Source: Bog-473 sp049513455
GTDB lineage: Bacteria; Actinomycetota; Acidimicrobiia; Acidimicrobiales; RAAP-2
DNA length: 64,000 bases
Assembly: GCA_049513455.1 (NCBI GenBank)
Contig: JBEKWB010000006.1
Coordinates: 1 to 64,000, forward strand
Direction: 5' to 3'
The position numbers were made by a program, and so were the translations under genes. Under the pieces are notes generated by a model. It was not told the DNA's origin and made no database searches. It was given only the letters and a program-made list of their open reading frames with translations. Each line of letters opens with the position of its first letter. The first letter of the stretch is position 1. This document shows positions 18,197-27,460 of the stretch, in pieces.

Positions 18197-20737
18197 ATGA
18201 CGATCTCCGACGCCCCGCTTACGGTGGGCACTCCCACTCAGGTACGACTGATCGTCAACGGGACTGCTCGTTCGGTGCGCTCGACCGCAACCTTGCTCTC
18301 GGCGCTGCGCGACGAGCTCGGCCTTACTGGTGCAAAGCCAGGCTGCGGGGAAGGCTCATGCGGTTCGTGCACCGTGCTGCTCGACGGTGAACCGGTGCGC
18401 GCCTGCCGTCAGCCCGTTGCCCCTTTGGCGGGACGGAATATCATGACGATTGAAGGTCTGGAGACTGGCGGACGTCTGCACCCGGTCCAGCAGGCATTCG
18501 TCGACGTTGGCGCAGTTCAATGCGGGTATTGCACTCCTGCGATGGTCCTGGCAGTGGCGGCGCTCGTGGTACGGGATCCAGACCCTGACGACGCCTCGGT
18601 GAACCAGGCGCTATGCGGCATCGCCTGTCGCTGCGGCACCTACCCGCGGATACGCCGGGCCGTCCGTCGCGCCACCGAATCGATGACGCAGAGCAGCCCC
18701 AATCTGGCAGCCACTGCGGCAACGGACCGATGCGGTGCTTCCGAGCTCACCTCGCTCCTTCGTCCAACCCGTCCATGGGACGTGACCGATCCCCAGGACC
18801 GGGAATGGTTCGAAGTGCTCGGGGACGGGATGGTTGCGGTGCTTCCGCCCCCAGCACCTGCGCCCGAGTCCTGGAGCACAGCCAGCGGCGGTGCCTGGCT
18901 CCACGTCTCCGACAGCGGGAAGGCGACCGCGTTCACCGGCAAGGTGGACGTGGGTCAGGACAATCGCACCGCTCTGGGCATGCTGGTCGCCGAGGAGCTG
19001 CACATCCCCATGGAAGATGTGCTCCTCGTGATGGGTGACACCGATCTGTGCCCGTACGACGTCGGCACCTTCGGCAGCCGGTCAATGCCCGACGCCGGCA
19101 ACGCCCTACGACGGGTGGCAGCGCACGCTCGATCGTTGTTGCCGGTTCGACCTGGATCGCGCAGAATCGAGATCGTCACGGGCGAACCGGCTGTCACGCC
19201 ACCAACTGATTGGCGCATCGCCGGGACGCCGGTCGTGCCTCGTGGCACGGTCGACGCCGTGACCGGGGCGCGAGGCTTCGTGTCGGATCTCTCACTCCCC
19301 GGCATGCGGCACGGAGCCGTCCTACGCCCACCCGTAATGGGAGCAACCCTGAAGCACCTCGACACCAGAGCTATCGATGACCGACCCGGTGTCGCTGTGG
19401 TCCGTACTCCCCACCTGGTCGGCGTGGTGGCGACCGACCAGGCGGGAGCCCGCGAAGCTCTGTCCGATCTTCAGGCGGAGTGGGAGGTGCCCGATGCGCC
19501 CTCGGATAGCGAATTGGAGAGATATCTGCGCTCCCATTTAGGTCAGGCGACAGACAGCTGGAGTGGCCCGTCGCTCGAGATGGTGGGTGATCCTGACGCC
19601 GCTTTCGAGTCGGCGGCTGTGCGCCTAAGCGCTACTTATACCACGGCGTATATTGCCCATGCCCCGCTCGAACCGCGGGTCGCCCTCGCCCTCTGGGACG
19701 ACGTACGGCTCACCGTTTGGACTGGGACACAGACCCCCTTCGCCGTTCGTGCTCAGGTCGCTGCTGCCTGTGATCTGGACGAGGAAGATGTCCGGGTGAT
19801 CATCGCTCCGACGGGTGGCGCGTTCGGCGGCAAGCATGCAGCCGGCGTCGCAACTGAGGCGGCCATTTTGGCCCGTGAGGTCGGTGCACCGGTTCGAGTG
19901 GCATGGACGCGTCACGAAGAGTTCACCGCCGGCACCCTCCGTCCCGCAGCGGTCATCGACGTGAAAGCGGGGGTCGCGGGTACCGGCGAGCTGACGTCTT
20001 GGATCTTCACCAATCTCAACTCAGGTCCGGCTGCGATCGCCACTCCCTATCGCGTCTCGAGCCGGCGAATAGAGCACAAACCCGCTGCGGGGCCCCTCTC
20101 CCAAGGCTCCTATCGAGCCCTGGCCGCAACCGCCAACAATTTTGCTCGGGAGTCGCACATCGACGAATTGGCGCGCCGGATAGGGCGCGACCCGGTCGAA
20201 TACCGTCTCGACATCTTGTCCGACGAAAGACTCCGGGCTGTGTTGCGCGCCGCCGCTGATGGCTTCGGATGGACGGCCGCGCGCAACGGGCTAGGACGGG
20301 GCATCGCGTGCGGTATGGAAAAGGATGGGCGGGTGGCGACGGCTGCCGAGGTGCGGGTCAACCGGGACGGCCAATTGCAGGTTGTCCGTCTGGTGAGCGC
20401 CTACGAATGCGGGGCTGTGGTCAATCCGGACACCGTGGTCAACCAGATCGAGGGAGCAACGGTCATGGCTTTAGGTGGAGCGCTGTTTGAGCAGATCCAT
20501 TTCACCAACGGAGTGATCGCCAACGGTACCTTCTCCGACTACCGGGTTCCGCGCATCGGCGACGTTCCGCCTATTGAGGTGATTCTGCTCAATCGTAGGG
20601 ACTTGCCATCCGCCGGAGCAGGCGAGACCCCCATGATCGCAGTTGCACCAGCCGTCGCCAACGCCGTCTTCGACGCCATTGGCCGGCGACTCCGGTCCCT
20701 TCCATTGACCATTGACGGAGTGGTGTGTGGCGGATGA
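18197..20737 (+). CDS. Fused [2Fe-2S] / molybdopterin hydroxylase (xanthine dehydrogenase family, IorA-IorB-like fusion)
   Basis: I chose ATG 18197 because GGTGAG precedes it; the upstream ATG 18164 adds 11 residues. Residues 1-165 hold two [2Fe-2S] sites: plant-type 'CGEGSCGSCTVLLDG' and the alpha-helical 'QCGYCTPAMV' with 'CGIACRCGTYPRI'. The rest is the molybdenum subunit in isoquinoline-oxidoreductase order: 'GKVDVGQDNRTALGMLVAEEL', 'FVSDLSLPGMRHGAVLRPP', 'APTGGAFGGKHAAGVATEAAI', and the active-site Glu in 'SAGAGETPMIAVAPAVANAV'. Such enzymes hydroxylate N-heterocycles or aldehydes with water as oxygen donor. No FAD subunit or maturation gene lies nearby, so the electron acceptor is probably a cytochrome or quinone. 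The substrate is unknown. Confidence 0.85.
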   Translation: MTISDAPLTVGTPTQVRLIVNGTARSVRSTATLLSALRDELGLTGAKPGCGEGSCGSCTVLLDGEPVRACRQPVAPLAGRNIMTIEGLETGGRLHPVQQAFVDVGAVQCGYCTPAMVLAVAALVVRDPDPDDASVNQALCGIACRCGTYPRIRRAVRRATESMTQSSPNLAATAATDRCGASELTSLLRPTRPWDVTDPQDREWFEVLGDGMVAVLPPPAPAPESWSTASGGAWLHVSDSGKATAFTGKVDVGQDNRTALGMLVAEELHIPMEDVLLVMGDTDLCPYDVGTFGSRSMPDAGNALRRVAAHARSLLPVRPGSRRIEIVTGEPAVTPPTDWRIAGTPVVPRGTVDAVTGARGFVSDLSLPGMRHGAVLRPPVMGATLKHLDTRAIDDRPGVAVVRTPHLVGVVATDQAGAREALSDLQAEWEVPDAPSDSELERYLRSHLGQATDSWSGPSLEMVGDPDAAFESAAVRLSATYTTAYIAHAPLEPRVALALWDDVRLTVWTGTQTPFAVRAQVAAACDLDEEDVRVIIAPTGGAFGGKHAAGVATEAAILAREVGAPVRVAWTRHEEFTAGTLRPAAVIDVKAGVAGTGELTSWIFTNLNSGPAAIATPYRVSSRRIEHKPAAGPLSQGSYRALAATANNFARESHIDELARRIGRDPVEYRLDILSDERLRAVLRAAADGFGWTAARNGLGRGIACGMEKDGRVATAAEVRVNRDGQLQVVRLVSAYECGAVVNPDTVVNQIEGATVMALGGALFEQIHFTNGVIANGTFSDYRVPRIGDVPPIEVILLNRRDLPSAGAGETPMIAVAPAVANAVFDAIGRRLRSLPLTIDGVVCGG

Positions 20738-20752
20738 GGTGGAGCGTCATCA

Positions 20753-20781
20753 CCCTCGGGCCGGTGGGCCCGGGGCGAGGG
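20753..20781. terminator. GC-rich hairpin between convergent genes
   Basis: CGGGCC and GGCCCG (loop GGTG) form a perfect stem, flanked by CCCT and AGGG that can extend it with a bulge. It lies between two convergent genes, so it may stop transcription from both sides. No T-run follows on either strand. Confidence 0.4.
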
Positions 20782-20816
20782 CGACCGACCCCGTGTCAAC
20801 GGCGTTTTCGCGTCTG

Positions 20817-22340
20817 CTACGTCAGGGCCATCAGCTTTACCAGTTCCGATCGATCTACCTCCGATGGCAGTCCCCATCCTGGCCGGTAATCGAAGACCTC
20901 ATCTATCGGAGCCGAGACGTAGCGTGACTCGAGCAGTTCGAGTTGGGACAGTGGGACGAGAGACGGGTGAGGATGGCCGCAAGCGCGCCCGAGCCGCACG
21001 AGCTCAAATCGAAGAGCGGCCACATAGTTCGCCACTCGTACGGACTTGAGCGCTGGATCCAGGCCGTGTTGCAACCAGCGCGACTGAGTGGCGACGCCTG
21101 TTGGGCACCGCCCAGTGTGGCATCGCTGCGCCTGAATGCAACCCGCAGCCAGCATCACCTCACGACCGACATTGAGTTGATCGCAGCCCAATGCCAGCGC
21201 GAGTAACGCGTTCTCGGGTAGGCCGAGCTTTCCTGAGCCGATCCATACAATGTTGTTCTGCAATCCGTGTTGCGCGAAGATCCGATACACGCGCGCGAAT
21301 GCGAAGCGGAATGGCAGCGCCACATGGTCAACGAACACAAGCGGGCCCGCGCCCGTTCCGCCCTCTCCACCATCGATTGTGATGAAGTCGACGGCGGTCC
21401 CAGTGGCCTCAATCCGCGCCGCGAGTGCCTCCCAGAATCCAATTTCCCCCACCGCGGACTTGATGCCAACCGGCAGGCCAGTGCGATCGGCGATGTTCTC
21501 AACGAAGTCGAGCAATCCGCCGACGTCACTGAACGCACTATGGCCCGCCGGACTCTTGCAATCCTTGCCTACTGGGACACCCCGAATGGCCGCGATCTCA
21601 GGAGTCACCTTTACACCAGGAAGCATCCCCCCTATGCCGGGTTTTGCTCCTTGGGACAACTTGATCTCGATCGCCCGAATCTCAGGGTGCGCGGCCACCG
21701 TATCGGCGACGCGTTCCAGGGAGAAACGACCATCGGCCTCCCTGCATCCGAAGTATCCGCTGCCGATCTGCCAGACCAGATCGGCGCCCTTCTCGTGGTG
21801 GGCCGAGATGCCCCCTTCCCCCGTATTCTGCCAACACCCCGCCAGCATCGACCCGCGATTGATGGCCTCGATCGCTGCCGCGCTGAGCGAACCGAAACTC
21901 ATACCGGAGACGTTGACGATCGAGGCAGGCCGAAATGCCAGCCGTCGTTCCCTGGCACCGCCGAGTACTTTTGCCGCGGGAACAACAAAGTTGAGGGTTG
22001 GCTGAGTCGCGGTCAAAGCGAGAGGGAAGTCCGCTTGCTTGATGATCAGGTAGTCCTCGATGTGCTCGATATCGACGTCGGAACCAAATCCGAACAGGTT
22101 GTTGCCCAGCTTCGATGAAGTGTAGATCCACCGACGCTGGTCCCGGTTGAACGGTCGCTCCTCGGTATTGTCGTTGACGAGGTACTGGCGGGTCTCAGGG
22201 CCGAATGACTCAAGGATGTACCGGAGGTGACCAATGATCGGGAAGTTCCGTAATACGGCGTGGTGACGTTGGAAAAGATCGTAGGTTGCCACCGCAAGCA
22301 ACCCGGCTATTATGACGGCGACGATGACCACGACGACCAT
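20817..22340 (-). CDS. FMN-binding glutamate synthase family protein (GltB-like domain)
   Basis: This 507-aa protein has an N-terminal transmembrane helix (residues 2-22) and a glutamate-synthase-type FMN barrel over about residues 110-450. Visible are 'VSGMSFGSLSAAAIEAINRG', 'NTGEGGISAHHEKGADLVWQIGSGYFG', 'KLSQGAKPGIGGMLPG', 'ITIDGGEGGTGAGPLVF' and the 3Fe-4S cysteines in 'CIQAQRCHTGRCPTGVATQ'. It lacks the amidotransferase domain, so it is not a full GOGAT large subunit; relatives are annotated as FMN-binding glutamate synthase family or GOGAT-like membrane oxidoreductases of uncertain reaction. It is monocistronic and convergent with the molybdenum hydroxylase gene. Confidence 0.87.
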   Translation of the reverse strand: MVVVVIVAVIIAGLLAVATYDLFQRHHAVLRNFPIIGHLRYILESFGPETRQYLVNDNTEERPFNRDQRRWIYTSSKLGNNLFGFGSDVDIEHIEDYLIIKQADFPLALTATQPTLNFVVPAAKVLGGARERRLAFRPASIVNVSGMSFGSLSAAAIEAINRGSMLAGCWQNTGEGGISAHHEKGADLVWQIGSGYFGCREADGRFSLERVADTVAAHPEIRAIEIKLSQGAKPGIGGMLPGVKVTPEIAAIRGVPVGKDCKSPAGHSAFSDVGGLLDFVENIADRTGLPVGIKSAVGEIGFWEALAARIEATGTAVDFITIDGGEGGTGAGPLVFVDHVALPFRFAFARVYRIFAQHGLQNNIVWIGSGKLGLPENALLALALGCDQLNVGREVMLAAGCIQAQRCHTGRCPTGVATQSRWLQHGLDPALKSVRVANYVAALRFELVRLGRACGHPHPSLVPLSQLELLESRYVSAPIDEVFDYRPGWGLPSEVDRSELVKLMALT

Positions 22341-22739
22341 TGCGCGAGGATAGATGACTGCACGGACGGATTCCCGCTTTGTCGCCTCGGCACTGAATCC
22401 TCAACTCCGCAGTGATCGTCACGATGAATGGTGAGCGGACGCCGCTCACGCCCCGCTGAACCTCGAGGAGATGAGTCCACCGGGCACACACTGTGGTGCG
22501 GGGACGGCCCCGCCCAACCACTCGCGTGGGCTGGGGTTGGTGTCGGAGGACCGACTGGCAATCGAAGTCCACGCCCCGTAATAGTGGGAAGTAGCTGGTC
22601 AGAGCTTCGGCGCAGCGCTTGAAATGCCTTTCCTCGGTTGCCGGCCCTTCAAGGCTTAATCAAATCCTGACGCCGTACTGCCCGCCGCGGGGAAATGGCA
22701 TCGATGGGCGACTCTCCTCACCTGCGTATCCAAAAGTGA
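22341..22739. other. Gene-less stretch of about 400 bp
   Basis: This should contain the promoter of the GltB-like gene (start 22340, minus strand) and the end of the diguanylate cyclase transcript. No coding similarity, hairpin with T-run or DosR-like box was found in it. Confidence 0.35.
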
Positions 22740-24599
22740 TCAAACCTGAGTCGATTTCGTACGCCCCTGTTCCTTTGCCCTGTACATAAGCCGGTCTGCT
22801 TCGCCAATCACGGTCTCTTCGTCGGGGGTGTCCTTGTCGATCTGGGCCACGCCGATGCTGATGGATAGGCTCACCTCCGAGCCGTCGTCGACCTCGATCC
22901 GACACGCGCTGACCACCCGGCGCAGATCGTCGGCAACGTGAGCAGCATCTTCAATCCGGGCATAGGGCATGAGGACGGCGAACTCGTCGCCACCCACGCG
23001 GGCCACGAGATCGTTGTCCCGGAGTCGCCGGGTCAGGGCGGCGGCGATGGACTTCAAGACCTTGTCGCCGGCACGGTGCCCATAATGATCATTGATCTGC
23101 TTGAAGAGGTCGACGTCGATAATCATCAGAGTGGCGCACTCGCCGTAACGGTGGGCCCGTCCCACCTGTTCTCTGATGTCACGCTCGAAGCGCCGCCGGT
23201 TTCTTAGACCCGTCAGCGCATCTTGTTCGGAGAGTTGGCGAAGCTGTTCTTGATAGCGCAGCCGGACACTGATGTCGCGGGCAATCGTTGAGGCACCCGT
23301 CACCTTGCCGTTTCGGTCTCGAATGGCCGACACGGTCAGAGACACGTCGACCTGGGTACCGTCGCTTCGCTCCCTCACGGTCTCGTAGTTCTCAACCGGC
23401 TCGCCCGAGGTCACGCGGCGCATGATCTCGGGAACCTCATCGTCGTGTCCCGGAGGCACCAGCATCGAGATCGATTTGCCTATGGCCTCAGTCGCCGTAT
23501 AGCCGAAGAGGCGCTCAGCCCCGATGTTCCAGCTCGTGATGACGCCGTCGAGATCCTTGCCGATGATGGCATCGTGGGATGACTCGACCACGGCCCTGAA
23601 GTGTGAGGCTTCTTCTTCGGATCGCTTGCGTTCGGTGATGTCACGGATGGCGCTAGACACCAGAGTGCCGTCCTCTGTGTCGAGAGGGCTGAGGGAGACC
23701 TCGATGGGGAATTCCGTGCCATCCTTGCGTCGCCCGTAGAGTTCGAAACCTATTCCCATCGAACGAGCTCGCGGATCGGCGAGGTAACCCGCGCGGTGGT
23801 CAGAATGCCGGACGCGGAATCGCTCGGGAACCAGCATCTCGATGGGTTGGCCCAAAAGCTCGTCGCGGCCGTAATCGAAGAGCTTCTCGGTCTGGGCGTT
23901 GATCAGCACGATCTCACCCTTGGCGTCGACGATCACCATGGCGTCAGGAGCGGACTCCAGAAGGCCTCGGAACATTTTTTCGGAGTGTTTGCGCTTGGTG
24001 ATGTCGCGGATGGCGCTAAACACCAGCGTGCCGTCTTCTGTCTCGAGAGGGCTGAGGGAGATCTCGATCGGGAATTCGACCCCGTCCTTGCGTTGGCCGT
24101 AGAGCTCGAGGCCCACCCCCATCGGACGAAGGTGCGGGTCAGCGAGGTAGCCCGAGCGGTGATCAGGGTGTTCATCGCGGAATCGCTCGGGAACCAGCAT
24201 CTCGATGGGTTGGCCCAAAAGCTCGTCGCGGCCGTAATCGAAGAGCTTCTCGGTCTGGGCGTTGACCAGCACGATCTCACCCTTGGCGTCGACGATCACC
24301 ATGGCATCGGGGGCGGACTCGAGAAGACCCCGGAACATTCGCTCGGAGTGCATACGGTCCGAGATGTCGCCGATGGTATTAGATACCTGCCTGCCCTCTC
24401 CCTCAGACCGACGTGAGCCCACAACTAATCGTGCCACGAAGCAGTGCTCGAATTCCATGATACTTGTATTGGCATCATCGAACACTCCGAACGGGCCAGG
24501 TTGCGCCCTGCATAGGACAGACCACGGTGGGCTGAGGTGGAAGGCGGACCGGGATGCGGTCAAGTCCGGTCGAGTGGCGTAAGACGACCACCGCATCAA
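22740..24599 (-). CDS. PAS-PAS-PAS-GGDEF diguanylate cyclase
   Basis: The product is up to 619 aa; the first 80 residues are unconserved, so the start may be internal. Two nearly identical PAS domains (about 88-208 and 209-329, 'MFRGLLESAPDAMVIVDAKG') are followed by a divergent PAS with PAC ('ASHFRAVVESSHDAIIGKDL', about 330-445) and a GGDEF domain (about 455-619). The active-site motif is GGDEF intact in 'VARVGGDEFAVLMPYA', and RDND five residues upstream fits the inhibitory I-site (RxxD). It should make cyclic di-GMP from GTP with product inhibition. It has no EAL domain and no clear membrane segment, so it is probably a cytosolic sensor; the ligand is unknown. Confidence 0.92.
   Translation of the reverse strand: MMRWSSYATRPDLTASRSAFHLSPPWSVLCRAQPGPFGVFDDANTSIMEFEHCFVARLVVGSRRSEGEGRQVSNTIGDISDRMHSERMFRGLLESAPDAMVIVDAKGEIVLVNAQTEKLFDYGRDELLGQPIEMLVPERFRDEHPDHRSGYLADPHLRPMGVGLELYGQRKDGVEFPIEISLSPLETEDGTLVFSAIRDITKRKHSEKMFRGLLESAPDAMVIVDAKGEIVLINAQTEKLFDYGRDELLGQPIEMLVPERFRVRHSDHRAGYLADPRARSMGIGFELYGRRKDGTEFPIEVSLSPLDTEDGTLVSSAIRDITERKRSEEEASHFRAVVESSHDAIIGKDLDGVITSWNIGAERLFGYTATEAIGKSISMLVPPGHDDEVPEIMRRVTSGEPVENYETVRERSDGTQVDVSLTVSAIRDRNGKVTGASTIARDISVRLRYQEQLRQLSEQDALTGLRNRRRFERDIREQVGRAHRYGECATLMIIDVDLFKQINDHYGHRAGDKVLKSIAAALTRRLRDNDLVARVGGDEFAVLMPYARIEDAAHVADDLRRVVSACRIEVDDGSEVSLSISIGVAQIDKDTPDEETVIGEADRLMYRAKEQGRTKSTQV
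23622..24347 (-). repeat. Tandem direct duplication encoding two PAS domains (about 363 bp per unit)
   Basis: The coding sequence of the first PAS domain is repeated in the second with a period of 121 codons. Long stretches are identical, for example 'NAQTEKLFDYGRDELLGQPI' in both, while a few loops differ. This indicates a recent in-frame tandem duplication within the gene, or gene conversion between the units. Confidence 0.8.
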
Positions 24600-24612
24600 T
24601 CGTGATTGTTGA

Positions 24613-25420
24613 TCAGCTTGCTGTGTCGAGTTCCGCGCTCACCTCCTCGCTCCCGGTCACTTTGCCGGTAATGACGTGCACTCGGGCCTTGGCGAGCGAC
24701 TCCGCGCTCATGTAGCGGCGAGCAACGGCCCACTCGTCGTGCTGTTCGGCCAGCACGGCGCCGGCCAGGCGGATGAGGGCGGGTCGGTTGGGGAAGATCC
24801 CGACGACATCGGTGCGGCGACGGAGCTCTTTGTTGAGCCGTTCTTGGTTGTTGTTGGACCAGAACTGGCGCCAGTGCTCGACCGGGAAGCTGGCGAAGGC
24901 GAGCAGATCCCCCTCGGCCTCGGTGAGGAACTCGGCGGCCGCCGGGAACTGCGATTCGAGCTGGTCGACGACCCGGCCGAACTGGGCCTGCACCTGGGTG
25001 GCATCGGGCTGGGCGAAGATCGTGCGCACCAAGGTGGCCACCAGGGCCTGGGCGGCCTTGGGCACCCGGGTGAGCAGGTTGCGCATAGCGTGGGTCCGGC
25101 AGCGCTGCCACGAAGCGCCGGGGAGGACGGCGGCGATGGTGTTCTTGAGCCCCTCGTGGGCGTCGGAGATGACGAGGGCCACTCCCGAGAGCCCGCGGGC
25201 CACCAGGCCGCGCAGAAAGGCGGTCCAGCCCGCCCCGTCCTCGGTGGTGAACACGTCGAGGCCCAAGATCTCGCGGTGCCCCTCGGCGTTGACACCGGTG
25301 GCGATGACCGTCGCCTGGCCGACTACGAAGCGCAGCGGAGCTTGGTCGACTCGCGCAGCTTGCCGTAGCCGGCTCGCTTGATAAGCCAGCGTGAATAGGG
25401 CCTGCTGCAGCGAAGCGTGA
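24613..25420 (-). pseudogene. IS256-family transposase remnant, 5' truncated and frameshifted
   Basis: The intact C-terminal part matches IS256/mutator transposases: 'TVIATGVNAEGHREILGLDV', the second catalytic Asp in 'LVISDAHEGLKNTIAAVLPG', 'WQRCRTHAMRNLLTRVPK', and the third acidic residue in 'NNNQERLNKELRRRTDVVGIFPNR'. Before 'GQATVIATG' the frame is lost: the expected 'DATYGKLRES' segment occurs in another frame near 25335-25365. The N-terminal 120-150 residues normally present are absent. The element is therefore dead. I could not define terminal inverted repeats. Confidence 0.85.
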
Positions 25421-25506
25421 AGATGTTGCGGGCCCGTTGAGTCACGGGCTTGGCGGTCCCGCAGGCTAACCGCATGAGACGGATGTCGTGATGTGAAAAA
25501 GAGCAC

Positions 25507-25845
25507 GTAGGGGCGATGGCTCAGCGGCCTGGTGTCGACGCTGAAGAGGGTCGGGGTAGATCCACTCCAGCACTATCACCTTTGCTCATCCGTAGAACTG
25601 CTGCGCATTGGACGCGGATGGATATCGGTCAGCCACCGGACCCTCGCCGAATACCCGTAGCAAGTTGTTCGTCAGCTCTTGCATCGTGGGCGCCGGACAA
25701 GCCATCTCGGTGGCGGAGCGGGCATCGGCCGCGCCTGTTGCGGCATGCGGGCATGTCGCAATGAGCCGTCCTTCCGGCGCCACGACCGCTTGGACTGGCA
25801 CTCTTCGGGGTACGGCGCATGGACTCACAGCTTCACCTCGCAAAG
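25507..25845. other. Gene-less stretch between the IS256 remnant and the nfeD promoter
   Basis: No frame gives a recognisable protein. The stretch is bounded on the right by a DosR-like box. Confidence 0.35.
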
Positions 25846-25859
25846 GGGACCTTCGGCCC
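25846..25859. promoter_or_regulatory. DosR/DevR-like box upstream of nfeD
   Basis: GGGACCTTCGGCCC is a 14-bp imperfect palindrome about 66 bp before the nfeD-like ATG. It has the length and outer half-sites of the mycobacterial DosR box GGGACTTTAGTCCC, and near-identical sequences occur before other genes in this window. The regulator's identity is inferred. Confidence 0.55.
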
Positions 25860-25925
25860 TGTCATGTGGTGGGACGATGCCTGATCATTGGTACGAGAGA
25901 AGGTCGCTCGAAGAGGTGAGGCACC

Positions 25926-26411
25926 ATGTGGGTGGTCGCAGGAGTACTGCTTGGGATCGTCGTTCTCGCGTCCATTGGCGGCTTTCATCTGGGTCCGCAC
26001 AGCCACGTCGTCGCCGGCGCGGTCGGAGTCCTCGCTGCCGCCTGGCTTATCATCATGGCCTTCACCGGGTATTCCGCTCCCCTGCTGTGGACGCTGCTCA
26101 GCGCGGACGTCGTGGTTACCGGTGGCGTCGGGGTCATCGCATGGAAAGCGCTCACGACACCGGCTGCTCCGCTCGCGATGTCCTCTGGACCAGCGGACGG
26201 CGCGGAAGGTGTCGCGTTGACTGACCTTACTCCGCAAGGCACGGTCCGCGTTCGCGGTGAGACCTGGAGCGCGACGTCCGTGAACGGTACCGTCCGGGCG
26301 GGTACACCCATCTCAGTCGTCGACACCGAGGGGGTGCACCTTCGGGTCTGGGGCGAAAAGATAGAAGAGACAGAAGAGATTGTCGCCGCCGATCCGAAAG
26401 GCCAGTCATGA
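25926..26411 (+). CDS. NfeD-like membrane protein
   Basis: This 161-aa protein has three hydrophobic helices in residues 1-80 and a C-terminal OB-fold-like domain with the NfeD signature 'LTDLTPQGTVRVRGETWSATSVNGTVRAGTPISVVDTEGVHLRV'. NfeD proteins pair with SPFH/stomatin proteins and organise membrane domains or protease complexes. The SPFH gene follows after about 55 bp on the same strand, the usual arrangement. A DosR-like box lies upstream, so this pair is probably induced with the other box-bearing genes (inference). Confidence 0.85.
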   Translation: MWVVAGVLLGIVVLASIGGFHLGPHSHVVAGAVGVLAAAWLIIMAFTGYSAPLLWTLLSADVVVTGGVGVIAWKALTTPAAPLAMSSGPADGAEGVALTDLTPQGTVRVRGETWSATSVNGTVRAGTPISVVDTEGVHLRVWGEKIEETEEIVAADPKGQS

Positions 26412-26466
26412 GCGGTTTCTTGCCACTTCCGATCCGCCACCTGAGCGGTCAACGAAAGGACTTCGA

Positions 26467-27402
26467 ATGATCATCGGCATCATCGTCGGCGCAGTCGTGC
26501 TGGCTGCTCTTTTAACCGCCGCCTTCTCGGTGAAGATCGTGCGCGAGTACCAACGGATCATGCTGTTCCGACTGGGGCGGGCTCTTGGCACGCGCGGGCC
26601 GGGACTTGTCCTCATCAATCCGATCACCGACCGAACGAGCCTCATCGATCTCCGTGAGGCATACCTCGAGATTCCTCGACAAACGGCGATCACGAAGGAC
26701 AACGCAGCGATCTCGGTCGACTTCATCGTCTTCTACAAGGTGATCGACGCTGCCACGACAGTGCTCACCGTGCAGAACTTCTCCGGCGCAGCGCTCAACA
26801 TCGCGGCGACGACGCTGCGCAGTCTCGTTGGCGACATGTCACTCGATGACATCTTGTCCAAGCGCGAGCAGATGAACGCCGCACTGCGCACCCGCCTTGA
26901 TGAAGTCACCGAGCGGTGGGGAGTAAAGGTGACGAACGTGGAAGTTCGCGAAGTCAATCCCCCGCCGGGAGTCCTAGAGGCGATGACCCGTCAGATGTCC
27001 GCGGAGCGCACACGCCGAGCACAGGTCACCGAGGCCGAAGGTTCCAAGCAAGCGGCGATCTTGTCCGCGGAAGGTGCGCGCCAAGCAGCGATCACCCTCG
27101 CCGAGGGAACACAGCAAGCCACGGTCCTTACAGCAGAAGGAGAGCGCCAAGCAGCGGTGCTCAGGTCCAAAGGTCTCGCCGGCGCGCTGCAAAACATCCT
27201 CGCCGTCACCCCAGCGGTCGACCAGAAAACCATGTTGCTCCAGTATCTCGACGTGCTCAAGCAGATCGGCGTGTCGTCCTCGACGAAGTTCGTCGTGCCG
27301 ATGGAGCTCACCGGTCTCCTCCAAGGGCTTGTCGGTAACGGCTCCAGTGCGGCGGTTTCCTCCTCATCCGATGACGGAGTCGTGGTTCCGAGCGGCAGGT
27401 AA
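26467..27402 (+). CDS. SPFH/band-7 (slipin, stomatin-like) protein
   Basis: The start is ATG 26467, with AAGGA about 10 bp upstream (311 aa). It has an N-terminal hydrophobic anchor 'IIGIIVGAVVLAALLTAAF', then an SPFH domain: 'VREYQRIMLFRLGRALGTRGPGLVLINP', 'VDFIVFYKVIDA', 'LRSLVGDMSLDDILSKREQMN', 'WGVKVTNVEVREVNPPPGVLEAM'. Residues 190-255 form an 11-residue-periodic helix of the 'AEGxRQAAxLxAEG' type seen in slipin coiled coils. It forms membrane-bound oligomers with NfeD partners. Located directly after the NfeD-like gene and before a decayed site-2 protease gene. Confidence 0.92.
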   Translation: MIIGIIVGAVVLAALLTAAFSVKIVREYQRIMLFRLGRALGTRGPGLVLINPITDRTSLIDLREAYLEIPRQTAITKDNAAISVDFIVFYKVIDAATTVLTVQNFSGAALNIAATTLRSLVGDMSLDDILSKREQMNAALRTRLDEVTERWGVKVTNVEVREVNPPPGVLEAMTRQMSAERTRRAQVTEAEGSKQAAILSAEGARQAAITLAEGTQQATVLTAEGERQAAVLRSKGLAGALQNILAVTPAVDQKTMLLQYLDVLKQIGVSSSTKFVVPMELTGLLQGLVGNGSSAAVSSSSDDGVVVPSGR

Positions 27403-27460
27403 CCGATTGATCGCTCCATGCCCGGGGCACGCTCCACTTCGAGGGCGTCGGGAGAGATCG

